Shown here piece by piece: positions 8,167 through 15,515 of a stretch of DNA of 64,000 nucleotides. The stretch's first letter is position 1; every line of letters starts with the position of its first letter. The notes beneath the pieces are model-generated. The model was not told where the DNA came from. It did no database searches and saw nothing but the letters and a program-made list of their open reading frames with translations. Source of the DNA: JAXLYE01 sp046351595 (lineage in GTDB: Bacteria > Myxococcota_A > Polyangia > Palsa-1104 > JAEUJZ01); contig JAXLYE010000008.1 in assembly GCA_046351595.1 (NCBI GenBank), positions 434,001-498,000 on the forward strand. The letters run 5' to 3'. The position numbers were made by a program, and so were the translations under genes.

Positions 8167-8835
8167 TCAAGCCTTCGGGCGCGCGCCGGCCGAGGGACGT
8201 CTGGGCCCTCGACGCGTGGCCGGCGGTGCGTCTCCTAGTTCCTGACCGTCGTCCCGGTCTTCGAAGAGGCGCAGGTTATAGGCGAGCCGCGCGTAGCGCT
8301 GGCCGCGCCGACGGATGTGCCCCCCGGTCCAGTTGCCGGCGCCGAGCGCGTGCTGCTCGCGAAAGCGGGCAGCGACCTTGCGCGCCTGCCCCAGCGAGGA
8401 GACGGGCACCCAGACGGATCCCAGGCGCACCGAGCCGAGCGCCTCATCCTCAGAAAAGTCGGGATTCGGGTCAGCGCGAAGGTGGAGCGACAGGCCAGAC
8501 GTTGGATGCTGAGCAACCGTAGAGGCCAGGACCGCGGCAAGCGCCTCTGCACCAGCTTCCCAGCGCGGCCTGCGCGCCGCCAGCAGGCCGAGCACGTCAT
8601 TACGGGCCTCCGCGGAGGCGCTGCGCAATAGCTCTGTGTGGAGCCGCAGGACGGCCCAGCGGCTGGCCGCGGGCCAGGGCCCCCGCTTCCTGTCGAGCAG
8701 CTCCAGCGCGAGGCACTCGGCCAGGCGCACCGCTACTGCTTTCTCACGCTCCAGGAAGGCGCGCAGCTCGTCGTCATCGGCTTCGGCTAGTGCCTGCCGC
8801 ACAGCCATTCGCGCCAGGGCCTTTGCATCTTGCAT
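8167..8835 (-). CDS. hypothetical protein, 222 aa
   Basis: Start taken at ATG 8835, behind TGGAG, rather than at the upstream ATG at 8886, which would run towards the divergent gene. The N-terminal half is helical and acidic (AEADDDELRAFLEREKA), with an Arg/Ala-rich middle; the C-terminal third has beta-type segments and an Arg/Pro-rich end. No Cys-based or nucleotide-binding motif and no family recognised. Divergent from 8942. Confidence 0.55.
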   Translation of the reverse strand: MQDAKALARMAVRQALAEADDDELRAFLEREKAVAVRLAECLALELLDRKRGPWPAASRWAVLRLHTELLRSASAEARNDVLGLLAARRPRWEAGAEALAAVLASTVAQHPTSGLSLHLRADPNPDFSEDEALGSVRLGSVWVPVSSLGQARKVAARFREQHALGAGNWTGGHIRRRGQRYARLAYNLRLFEDRDDGQELGDAPPATRRGPRRPSAGARPKA

Positions 8836-8941
8836 GACTCCAGGGTCGGGCGCCGCGGCGTGGACTGATCCGCGTGCGCACGCCAACGCTCCGGTGCGAG
8901 CCCCTCTCCTTCCTCCGTTGCGCCGTGGTAGACTGCCCTAC

Positions 8942-9331
8942 ATGAGCGTGCTTGCCGCAAGCGTCGCAGTGAGGCCCTGGTGCGAGCGGAAGCGGATGCG
9001 CCTGTGGACGGGGCCCCACGGGGCGCCCCCGCGCTCGACCCTTGGCCATGTCGCGCTCGAGCTGGCCTTTGGGGCACCGCCGCTCATCCTGTTCCTCCCG
9101 GAACTCAGCTGTACAGAGTTCTCCCTGCGCCCCGACCGCATCACCTGCAGCGGCTTCGATGTGACCACGCCGGCCGGCTGCCCACCGGGCCTGATCCTCG
9201 ACTTCACCTTTGTGGCTCTGGCGACGTCGACGGAGGAGGCGCCCATGCTCGCCTCGACCTACTGGAGCACGCTTGTCGACTGCCCGCTCCTCGTTGAGGG
9301 AGTCGGCCTGCAGCGCCGCCTGAGCGCCTGA
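8942..9331 (+). CDS. hypothetical protein, 129 aa
   Basis: Start ATG 8942; the frame is open further upstream, but that part lies over the divergent gene. Mostly beta-type sequence with aromatic and hydrophobic alternation (LGHVALELAFGAPPLILFLP, ILDFTFVALAT) and several Cys. No helical bundle, signal peptide or known motif. Followed directly by a 9-bp-phased motif array. Confidence 0.55.
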   Translation: MSVLAASVAVRPWCERKRMRLWTGPHGAPPRSTLGHVALELAFGAPPLILFLPELSCTEFSLRPDRITCSGFDVTTPAGCPPGLILDFTFVALATSTEEAPMLASTYWSTLVDCPLLVEGVGLQRRLSA

Positions 9332-9347
9332 GCGCCATAGCCGCGGG

Positions 9348-9400
9348 CCGCAAAAACCGCAAAGCCCGCAAACGCTTTGCGCGGTTTGCGCGCTTTGCGG
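9348..9400. repeat. 9-bp-phased CCGCAAA / TTTGCG array upstream of the Uma2 gene
   Basis: CCGCAAA starts at 9348, 9357 and 9366 (exact 9-base steps); after a short gap TTTGCG starts at 9376, 9385 and 9394 (again 9-base steps). The whole is therefore a large dyad of three direct boxes facing three inverted boxes. The same box and step recur at 10070-10113 and 13081-13139. It is a candidate binding array for the ribbon-helix-helix protein at 10749. Confidence 0.75.
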
Positions 9401-9505
9401 GACGTGTTATCTCCGGCGCATGAGCGGCACGCGCAAAACCCATGCACGGACCACCGGCCGAGCTCGCCCATTCGGGCTTGCGGAGCGCTGCGGGGAGGGC
9501 GGGCA

Positions 9506-10051
9506 ATGAGCCTCGCCGCCTCGCCCCCACCCCAGCCCGCGGAGGACATGTCACCGCGGCCGAGCCTTGCCCACGCGGACCTGTCGCACCAGCTTGCGAC
9601 CGAACTGGAGAACGTCTTTGGTCGCTCAGGACCCCGCCGAGGCGGACCGGGCGGCTGGTTCTTCCTCCAGGAGCCGGAGCTGCAGCTAGCGGGCGCGCCT
9701 CGCAACCTGATTCCGGACCTGGCGGGCTGGCGACGCACGCGGCTGCCACACCTTCCGCGCAAGGCAGCTCTCGACCTGGCGCCGGATTGGGTCTGCGAGG
9801 TGCTCTCAACGAGCACGGCCGCCAAGGACCGCATCTGGAAGCTGCCGCTGTACTTCTCCGCGGGGGTCAGCCATGTCTGGCTGGTAAACCCGGTGCTGCG
9901 GTATGTGGAAGCCTTTGGCCGGGGCGACCAGACGTGGATCCTGCTTGGCGCCTACAGCGAGCAGGACGCCGCCGTTCGCATCCCGCCCTTTGAGGGCCAG
10001 GCGCTGCCGCTCGCCGAGCTGTGGCCGGATCTCGACGGAGAGGAAGGCTGA
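9506..10051 (+). CDS. Uma2-family PD-(D/E)XK nuclease-like protein
   Basis: 181 aa from ATG 9506, with GGGGAGGG upstream; the frame also extends upstream through the repeat array. The core motif order fits the Uma2 (DUF820) family: LIPDLAGWR (catalytic Asp region), then DWVCEVLSTSTAAKDRIWK with the Glu and the downstream Lys, then the GVSHVWLVNP strand. Uma2 proteins share the restriction-endonuclease fold; their biological role is unsettled. The gene stands between two partition-type arrays. Confidence 0.8.
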   Translation: MSLAASPPPQPAEDMSPRPSLAHADLSHQLATELENVFGRSGPRRGGPGGWFFLQEPELQLAGAPRNLIPDLAGWRRTRLPHLPRKAALDLAPDWVCEVLSTSTAAKDRIWKLPLYFSAGVSHVWLVNPVLRYVEAFGRGDQTWILLGAYSEQDAAVRIPPFEGQALPLAELWPDLDGEEG

Positions 10052-10069
10052 ACACGCTGGCGGACTCGA

Positions 10070-10113
10070 CCGCAATGACCGCAAACGCCGCAAAGTATTT
10101 GCGGTGATTGCGG
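10070..10113. repeat. 9-bp-phased CCGCAA / TTGCGG array upstream of parA
   Basis: CCGCAA starts at 10070, 10079 and 10088 and TTGCGG at 10099 and 10108, all in 9-base steps. The outer parts form a 16-base dyad with one mismatch. The array ends about 20 bases before the ParA start, a position expected for an autoregulatory operator or a parS/parC-type centromere of a ParA/small-ParB system. Confidence 0.75.
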
Positions 10114-10132
10114 ACAATGCTATGAGGTGCGC

Positions 10133-10858
10133 ATGCGAATCGCTTTCATGGGCCAAAAGGGAGGAGTCGGCAAGTCCACGCTCAGCGTCGGGCTTGCCTG
10201 CGAGCTCGCGCGACGGCGGCGCGTGCTCTTGCTGGATGCCGACAAGCCGCAGTACTCCGCCGCGACGTGGGCGGAGGGCGGCGCTGTCGAACGGCTCGAA
10301 GTCCGGCGCGGGGAAGACCCCCGCGCCGACTTCCGCGACTGGCCCGAGGAGGTTGACGTGGTGATCGACTGCCCCGGCCGGCTCGACGAGTTCTCGCGGG
10401 CAGCGCTGGTGGCTGCGGACCTGGCGATCCTGCCCGTCAGCCCCTCGGGACTGGAGCAGTGGACGCTCGAGTCGGGCCTTGATCTCGCACAGCGCGCGAA
10501 CGAGGCGCGCAGCCGCGAGGGCCGTCCGCCTGTCACCGTGCGCCTGCTTCGCACCCGCTGGCGCCCCGGTCCGCTGGCGTCTGGGGTCGAAGCGCAGCAC
10601 CCCTCCGAGCTGTGGCTGCGCTCGACCGTGCGGGAGCTGCAGGCGTTCCGCGTGGCCATGAGCACCGGCCGCCCCGTGTACGCCCTTGCGGCGTGGGCCG
10701 AAGCTGCTGCCGACATCAAGACGCTAGTGAAAGAACTTCGAGGTCTCCATGAGCAACGGGAAGAAGGTCGCCATCCTCAAGCCGCAGCGCGCGGCGAAGA
10801 CACCAACCGAGTCCTTCGTCGAGGATCCGGCGCCGGCGCCAGCCCGAGCCGGCCGTAA
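10133..10858 (+). CDS. parA: ParA-family partition ATPase
   Basis: 241 aa from ATG 10133 (GAGG five bases before). Deviant Walker A KGGVGKST at residues 9-16, LLLDADKPQ (A' motif) at about 34-42 and DVVIDCPG (Walker B) around 80 identify a small ParA/MinD-type ATPase without an N-terminal HTH, as in type Ib partition systems that move plasmids over the nucleoid. The last ~37 codons overlap the next gene in another frame and use A/T third positions freely, so the functional end is probably near codon 205. Confidence 0.9.
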   Translation: MRIAFMGQKGGVGKSTLSVGLACELARRRRVLLLDADKPQYSAATWAEGGAVERLEVRRGEDPRADFRDWPEEVDVVIDCPGRLDEFSRAALVAADLAILPVSPSGLEQWTLESGLDLAQRANEARSREGRPPVTVRLLRTRWRPGPLASGVEAQHPSELWLRSTVRELQAFRVAMSTGRPVYALAAWAEAAADIKTLVKELRGLHEQREEGRHPQAAARGEDTNRVLRRGSGAGASPSRP

Positions 10859-11042
10859 AAGCCCCTGGCCGCGGCCGGGGTTCTCTCGGCAGTGGATCTA
10901 CCTGGACGACCATGCGCACGAGCTGCTCCAGATCGCGGCTGTGAGGGCGCGGCGGCACAAGTGGGAGCTGCTCAGCGAGATCCTGCTCGAGCACCTCGAG
11001 CGGTCCGGCGAGCGCCACCCGTCGTCGGCGCCTGTTCGGTAG
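10749..11042 (+). CDS. small ParB/ParG-like ribbon-helix-helix protein
   Basis: 97 aa, ATG 10749 behind GAGGT. A basic, disordered N-terminus of about 50 residues is followed by a strand-helix-helix unit, RQWIYLDDHAHELLQIAAV then KWELLSEILLEHLER. This architecture (mobile N-tail plus RHH dimer domain) is that of ParG/omega-type centromere-binding partners of small ParA proteins. It overlaps the parA tail by 110 bases in a different frame and has the stronger codon bias there. Its predicted targets are the 9-bp-phased arrays nearby. Confidence 0.75.
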   Translation: MSNGKKVAILKPQRAAKTPTESFVEDPAPAPARAGRKSPWPRPGFSRQWIYLDDHAHELLQIAAVRARRHKWELLSEILLEHLERSGERHPSSAPVR

Positions 11043-11316
11043 GCCATGGCTGGCGCTCCGTGCGGCGCTGCGACCGCCACGCCGCGTACTCCGCTGGCAT
11101 GCAGCGCGCACACGGTCGGTAGCCGGCCAAGCGCGCTGCGGGCTCGTCGAGGAAGAACACGCGGTGCTGAGCGTAGTGGCCGCGCGCCAGCCAGCGCAGG
11201 GCCGACGGGCAGTCGAGCCGGCCGTAGATTTTCAGGCGTCGGTGCCCGCCGAGCTGCCCCTTGACGGGGCTGAGGAATTCTCGGCCGTCGGCGCCGAGCA
11301 GGCGGAAGCACTTCAT
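10972..11316 (-). CDS. stand-alone Ada-type metal-binding domain protein
   Basis: 114 aa. Residues about 28-80 carry the Ada_Zn_binding signature: KIYGRLDCPSA, HRVFFLDEPAA and GYRPCARCMP with the spaced Cys residues. In Ada this domain takes methyl groups from DNA phosphates; here no AraC or methyltransferase domain is attached. The C-terminal 24 residues overlap the 3' end of the convergent ParB-like gene and look uninformative. No strong ribosome site was seen. Confidence 0.7.
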   Translation of the reverse strand: MKCFRLLGADGREFLSPVKGQLGGHRRLKIYGRLDCPSALRWLARGHYAQHRVFFLDEPAARLAGYRPCARCMPAEYAAWRSQRRTERQPWPTEQAPTTGGARRTARGARAGSR

Positions 11317-11420
11317 CGCCGTAGCTTCAGGCGCTTCGGGCGCTCCGCCCTTGCGTACGAACGAGCGCGGGTTCCGAGCGTGATCCCATACGCTGGAGCT
11401 TTCCGTTTCGTGATCGCTCC

Positions 11421-12083
11421 ATGACCAGGTACAGACAGCGACGGTGGGTGTGCCGGCAGTGTCCTTTCACCTATCGCGGCGAGCGCTACCCACAGCACGA
11501 GCACCCGGTGGCGCTGCTCTGCGACAACGACGAGTGCCAGCGCCCCGCGCGCAGCACGCAGCCCTCCTGCTCGGATCTGTGTGGTCTCCGCGTGGCCCGG
11601 CGGCGCCTCGGCCTTGCGGATCCGCAGCGGACCGAAGTCGGCCGGGGTCAGTGGCTCTTTGAGGAGCGGCAGCGGCTGCGCTGGAGCCGCAGCCAGCTCG
11701 TCCAGCAGCTCAAGCGCGTCGGCGCCACGGCACCGCGAGACTGGCGAGCGATCTTCGATCTGGAGGTGCGCGACGGCGAGCTGCCGCGGCCCTGGGCCAC
11801 CGAGCTCGCGGCCCTTGGCTTCCCCTGCGCGCCGTTCGTCCCGGAGCCTTCACCGCCGCCGCCCTCCGCAGACGCAGCGGCGCCAGGCGCGCGCGCAGAG
11901 GCGCCGGCGCCGGCACCTCGCGCAGCCCCCAAGGCGCCCGCCGAGTCCGAACCGCTGCCGCCGCTCACCGTCTCCCTCGCCTTGGGCTGCGAGGACGTCC
12001 GCCTGGGCGCCGCCAAGGTCTCCATCCCCGCCGTGCATGTCCTCAACGGTCTGGCCTGGCTCAGCCGCAAGCTCGGCCTCTAG
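11421..12083 (+). CDS. zinc-binding protein with helical domain and Ala/Pro linker
   Basis: 220 aa. The N-terminal 55 residues hold Cys pairs (CRQC, then CDNDEC and CSDLCG), a probable double zinc site. Residues 70-130 look helical and HTH-like (RLRWSRSQLVQQLKRVGAT). A 50-residue Ala/Pro/Glu linker and a C-terminal segment VSIPAVHVLNGLAWLSRKL follow. No family recognised; a DNA-binding accessory protein is plausible given the neighbouring partition genes. Confidence 0.6.
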   Translation: MTRYRQRRWVCRQCPFTYRGERYPQHEHPVALLCDNDECQRPARSTQPSCSDLCGLRVARRRLGLADPQRTEVGRGQWLFEERQRLRWSRSQLVQQLKRVGATAPRDWRAIFDLEVRDGELPRPWATELAALGFPCAPFVPEPSPPPPSADAAAPGARAEAPAPAPRAAPKAPAESEPLPPLTVSLALGCEDVRLGAAKVSIPAVHVLNGLAWLSRKLGL

Positions 12084-12200
12084 CTGCGCCGCGCTTCCGC
12101 ACCGACCTTTACCAAACAGCGGTGGGAACGCTCGCTGAAGCCTCCGCCGTTGAGACGGCCGCCCCGCTTCCTACTGACAGTCGGCGGAGTGGGAAAGCTG

Positions 12201-12227
12201 CCCCCGCCGAGTCGCTTTCGGCGGGGG
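12201..12227. terminator. strong GC hairpin, possible terminator
   Basis: Ten-base perfect arms CCCCCGCCGA and TCGGCGGGGG around a 7-base loop. No U-run follows, so factor-independent termination is uncertain. It lies in the 278-base gap between the zinc-binding gene and the lipoprotein gene; nothing else is seen there. Confidence 0.5.
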
Positions 12228-12361
12228 CGTGTCCAAGCAGGAGCTGGCTCGAACCCGCCCAACATAGTTGAGGTAGGTTCGCGGGGCCAGCGTCTGGGCA
12301 TCCCCTTGCGCCGTGTGGCTCGGCCGGCATACGGTGCGCCGTCCTTCCAAGGAGGCCTCCC

Positions 12362-13033
12362 ATGTCCGCCGCCCGCCCGCTGCTGCTCGTTCTCCTGTTC
12401 GCCCCCGCCTGCGGCGCGCCGCCGCTCGATGCTGCGGACGGTGGCGCGGTCTCCGACGGCGGCGACGATGCCGGCGCCGACGCCGGCCCGGCCGACCTGG
12501 CGGACCTCAGCCCGGCGCCCCGCTGCTCACCGGCCGTGTGCGCGGGCTGCTGCGACGGCGACATTTGTCAGCCCGGGGTGACGGCTTCGGCCTGCGGCAC
12601 CAAGGGAGCGGCGTGCATGCGCTGCATGCCGACCACGGAGTGTGTCGCGGGCGGACGCTGCATGGACACGTTGGCCGGCTCGTATCAGCTCACCGTCGAG
12701 TCGGCGAGCATCGACGTGACGACCCCCGCCGGGCTCTGCTGGGACCTTCCCTGTGGAGCGCCGGATCCGTATCTCACGCTTCACAGCTACGGCACGACGC
12801 AGGCGATCGCGGACACATACAGCCCGCGGTGGGCCGCGACCTTCACCGTCACCTACTCGGCGCTGCGCAGTGGCATCCAGTTCTCGATCTTCGACCAGGA
12901 CGTCACCTTTGACGACGTGATCACGTCGATGGCGACGCTGCGCCCGTCGGACACGGAGATCAAGGCGGGGCGCTTTGAGATCCCGCGCGCCGGAGCGGCG
13001 GCCAGCATCCGTTTCTCACTCCGCAAGCTGTAG
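12362..13033 (+). CDS. secreted lipoprotein with Cys-rich region and C2-like domain
   Basis: 223 aa. Signal peptide with lipobox (LLFAPAC, lipidated Cys about 17), then an Asp/Ala/Gly-rich linker, a Cys-rich segment typical of myxobacterial surface proteins (CSPAVCAGCC...CMRCMP) and a C-terminal domain with the C2 fold signature (VESASIDVTTPAG, then DPYLTLHSYG, then FSIFDQDVTFDD). C2 domains bind Ca2+ and phospholipid. ATG follows AAGGAGG. Confidence 0.75.
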   Translation: MSAARPLLLVLLFAPACGAPPLDAADGGAVSDGGDDAGADAGPADLADLSPAPRCSPAVCAGCCDGDICQPGVTASACGTKGAACMRCMPTTECVAGGRCMDTLAGSYQLTVESASIDVTTPAGLCWDLPCGAPDPYLTLHSYGTTQAIADTYSPRWAATFTVTYSALRSGIQFSIFDQDVTFDDVITSMATLRPSDTEIKAGRFEIPRAGAAASIRFSLRKL

Positions 13034-13080
13034 GCGGGTGGGGGTAGCGGGCCCTCGTCTTCGGTAATGTTCGGGGTCGC

Positions 13081-13139
13081 TGCGGGCGTTGCGGTCACTG
13101 CGGGCGTTGCGGCCATTGCGATCACTGCGGCCGTTGCGA
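13081..13139. repeat. seven-unit 9-bp TGCGR direct-repeat array between convergent genes
   Basis: TGCG starts at 13081, 13090, 13099, 13108, 13117, 13126 and 13135, seven times at an exact 9-base step, with CRNT or GCGT spacers between. The box is the same as in the arrays at 9348 and 10070, here all in one direction. The site lies between the 3' ends of two convergent genes, so it is unlikely to be a promoter operator. Confidence 0.75.
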
Positions 13140-13157
13140 TCGACTGGGTAATTCTGG

Positions 13158-13370
13158 CTACTCGGAGGGGCTCGGCTTCCGGCGCGTCCTGGGCGCCTTT
13201 TCAGACGCGACGGGAGTTTCCTTGGCGGCCAAGCCGGCGCCGATGAGCTGGCGAATGGCCTCTGACTCCGAGCTGATCCTGTTCGCCCACCTGTACTCGT
13301 CGATCCTGCGGGCCATTTCGTCGTCGCAGGGAAAGGTCTTCATCTGGGTGAAGCGCTGCTCTCTCACCAT
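13158..13370 (-). CDS. ribbon-helix-helix DNA-binding protein
   Basis: 70 aa. RFTQMKTFPCDDEMARRIDEY forms the strand and first helix, RISSESEAIRQLIGAGL the second helix, and the tail is basic (RTRRKP). This is the CopG/Arc type; such proteins are usually autorepressors or antitoxins. No toxin gene is adjacent. GTG 13367 or ATG 13343 are alternative starts. Confidence 0.7.
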   Translation of the reverse strand: MVREQRFTQMKTFPCDDEMARRIDEYRWANRISSESEAIRQLIGAGLAAKETPVASEKAPRTRRKPSPSE

Positions 13371-13383
13371 GCGCGCAGCCTAG

Positions 13384-13504
13384 TTCCTGCCCTCTGAACT
13401 TCATACGTTGACAATCTCTAAAATTCCCTTGACCAGTTCGGTTAAGAGCTTTAGAACTTTAGAGAATTTAGTGGTCCCGGCCGAGCGCTACCTCGACCGG
13501 GACC
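13384..13504. promoter_or_regulatory. AT-rich divergent promoter with dyads
   Basis: TTGACA at 13408 and TTGACC at 13429, the latter 17 bases before TAGAAC, give plausible -35/-10 elements for the rightward genes. TCTCTAAA and TTTAGAGA boxes face each other around 13415-13464, a likely operator. A 13-base inverted repeat with one mismatch at 13473-13504 (GGTCCCGGCCGAG arm, six-base loop) would sit in the leader. Confidence 0.45.
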
Positions 13505-13587
13505 GTGTCCAACGGAGTGCCCGTCAGACGGCTTGAGCCTACGCGAGGCACTCCCCCGACCGCAAGCCGCGCTTGCATGGAGTGCCC

Positions 13588-13842
13588 ATGGAACGTGTCT
13601 CCGGATGCCTCGACGATCTTCTGTGCCGCGACGCTGCGCGCCTCGGCGCGCTGGGTCTGGCCCTGCTGCTACTGGCCGGCTCCGTACTCCTGATCTTGTC
13701 TTGGCACGTGATCAGGCGTCAGGAGCGGCTCCTGCGCCGCTGGGACGACCGCCTGAACCGGCCAGAGCCCATCGACGCCGAGGGCGAGCCTAGCGTCATG
13801 GTGCGCAGCGACGCGTCTTCGGGGGCGCGGGATGTGGCTTGA
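13588..13842 (+). CDS. small single-pass membrane protein
   Basis: 84 aa from ATG 13588, six bases after GGAG. One transmembrane helix about residues 20-42 (LALLLLAGSVLLILSW), then a cytosolic Arg-rich segment RRQERLLRRWDDRLNR. Unknown function; first gene of a three-gene coupled unit ending in the HTH-methyltransferase. Confidence 0.5.
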   Translation: MERVSGCLDDLLCRDAARLGALGLALLLLAGSVLLILSWHVIRRQERLLRRWDDRLNRPEPIDAEGEPSVMVRSDASSGARDVA

Positions 13843-13957
13843 CGTGTTTGGTACCCATCCCTGGCTGATCGTCCTCCTCGTCAACCTCGCGGGGATGGTC
13901 CTGTGCGCGCGCATCGCGCTGCGCCGGCGCCGGAACGGAGGGCGCGATGAGCGATGA
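13832..13957 (+). CDS. 41-residue membrane peptide
   Basis: A very short frame, ATG 13832, with GGGGG upstream. It overlaps the previous stop by 11 bases and the next start by 11 bases. Composition: MWLDVFGTHPWLIVLL, one hydrophobic helix, then an Arg-rich cytosolic end ALRRRRNGG. The double overlap and helix-then-basic pattern match the gene before it and argue for translation. Confidence 0.45.
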   Translation: MWLDVFGTHPWLIVLLVNLAGMVLCARIALRRRRNGGRDER

Positions 13958-15515
13958 CGATGCCGACGAGCAACTGGGCCCGTTCCCAGAGCTCGGCAAG
14001 CTGATCATGCAGAGGCGGGAGGCAGCGAGACTGTCCCAGCAAGACCTCGCGCTCCGTGCGGGCCTTTCCTCCGCGACGGTGTCGCGCATTGAGCGAGGGG
14101 CGATCTCGCCCCGTGCGCTCGCGCGACTGTGCGAGGTGAGAGAGCTGGGCCTGCAGCCCGAGGACCTTCCGCCGGGGATGCCGGAGGAAGACGAGAGCGC
14201 TGCGAGCGACCAAGCGCGGGTGGCGGAGCCAAATTTCTTGCTCGGCAAACAGATCCGGATCCGCAGGGAGGCGGCCGGACTGTCGCGCGCCAAGCTCGCG
14301 AAGAAGGCACGCCTGTCCGAAGCAACCATCAAGCTGATGGAGTCACGGGGACAGGTCAGCCGGCGGGGCTTCCTGCTGCTCTGCAAGGTCAAGGAACTCG
14401 GCTTCAGTCCCGCGGACTTCGGCTCGGAGGAGCCGCTTGACGACTTCTTGGGCGTCTCGCCCGATGCGCGCGCGCCGGCACGCGTTCCGATCTCTCCGCT
14501 CAACGCATACCTGGCCCCCGCGGTCGACGTCCTGTCCCTTCACCAGCAGCAGCGGCATGCGCTGCAGGGGCGCGGCGGCGTGCTCCCTCCCTTCACCGTG
14601 TACCTGGAGCCGGCCTCCGTCGAGGACTACCGCCGATGGTACGATCTGACCTGGCGCAGGTTCGAGTCTCGCAACGCCCTTTGCAGCCTCTTGCCGGTCC
14701 TGCTTGCAGTCCTGCGCAAGGGCCGGCGCCGGCTCGACCTCATCTCGCTCGGATGTGGCTTTGGGGAGAGCGAGACGAACCTCACGCAGCTTCTTGCGCT
14801 CGGGGACGAGGCGTTGGATGTAGACGTGTCGCTCTGTCTCGTCGACCTGAGCCTGCCGCTGCTCAGCGCGGCGGTCCGGAAGGCGCACTATCTCCTCGGC
14901 GCCAACCCCGAAGTCCGCTGCTGGGGTGTGCACGCGGACATGGAGCAGCTCGGCCCGCAGCGCGACATCCTGTACGACCCAAGGAGGCGCCGACTCTTCA
15001 CGCTGCTCGGGGGCACCCTCGGCGAAGTGGACAGCGAGTCGCGGCTCTTGCGGCAGAGCATCGCGTCGGTCGCGGAGCCGGGCGACCTCTTCCTTTTCGA
15101 CGTGGACCTGGCCGCGGCGTCCTCGCCGATGCCGTCGGCGTTGTGGGCCCGCTTCACGGCCTGGCAGCTCGGCGTGGTCCGCCGTGCGCAGCCCGATCTT
15201 CGGGGATTGGAGCTCGACCTGGTGCAGACCCCCCCGACAGGCTGGGCGACCAAGGAGCACGAACTGGTCGCCAGCGGCCAGGCACCGGACGGAACGGCGC
15301 GGCGCTGGACGCTGGGTCGGTCCCGACGCTACAGCACGGACCACCTTAGCCGGCAGCTCGAGGGATGCGGCTGGCGCGTCCTGCACGTTCTTCGCTTCGG
15401 GGACAGAGACCCGGCTGCGCTCGTGCTGTGCGAGCGAGCGGACGCAACCCGCCGTGATGCCGAGGTCGCCTCGACGCTGCCGCTGCCCCTCTTCAGCGAC
15501 CGGAGCCCGGCATGA
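13947..15515 (+). CDS. fusion of two XRE-type HTH domains with an EgtD-like SAM methyltransferase
   Basis: 522 aa, GGAGG six bases before ATG. HTH 1 about residues 22-75 (LSQQDLALRAGLSSATVSRI), HTH 2 about 105-155 (LSRAKLAKKARLSEATIKLM). Residues 190-500 form a SAM-dependent methyltransferase: LGCGFGESE at 268-276, VDLSLPLL about 299-306 and TLLGGTLGEVDSE about 362-373. The last motif resembles the histidine-specific methyltransferase EgtD. It may methylate a small molecule or protein and use the HTH pair for DNA binding; both roles are inferred. Its 3' end overlaps the convergent recombinase frame by 187 bases. Confidence 0.75.
   Translation: MSDDDADEQLGPFPELGKLIMQRREAARLSQQDLALRAGLSSATVSRIERGAISPRALARLCEVRELGLQPEDLPPGMPEEDESAASDQARVAEPNFLLGKQIRIRREAAGLSRAKLAKKARLSEATIKLMESRGQVSRRGFLLLCKVKELGFSPADFGSEEPLDDFLGVSPDARAPARVPISPLNAYLAPAVDVLSLHQQQRHALQGRGGVLPPFTVYLEPASVEDYRRWYDLTWRRFESRNALCSLLPVLLAVLRKGRRRLDLISLGCGFGESETNLTQLLALGDEALDVDVSLCLVDLSLPLLSAAVRKAHYLLGANPEVRCWGVHADMEQLGPQRDILYDPRRRRLFTLLGGTLGEVDSESRLLRQSIASVAEPGDLFLFDVDLAAASSPMPSALWARFTAWQLGVVRRAQPDLRGLELDLVQTPPTGWATKEHELVASGQAPDGTARRWTLGRSRRYSTDHLSRQLEGCGWRVLHVLRFGDRDPAALVLCERADATRRDAEVASTLPLPLFSDRSPA

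Noticed and set aside
9340..9405. CRISPR-like repeats
   Set aside because: Units are 9 bases without spacers of constant length; the same for 10070 and 13081.
12240..12310. tRNA-like GGTTCGAGCC on the minus strand
   Set aside because: The arm around the loop does not pair and no anticodon or acceptor stem fits.
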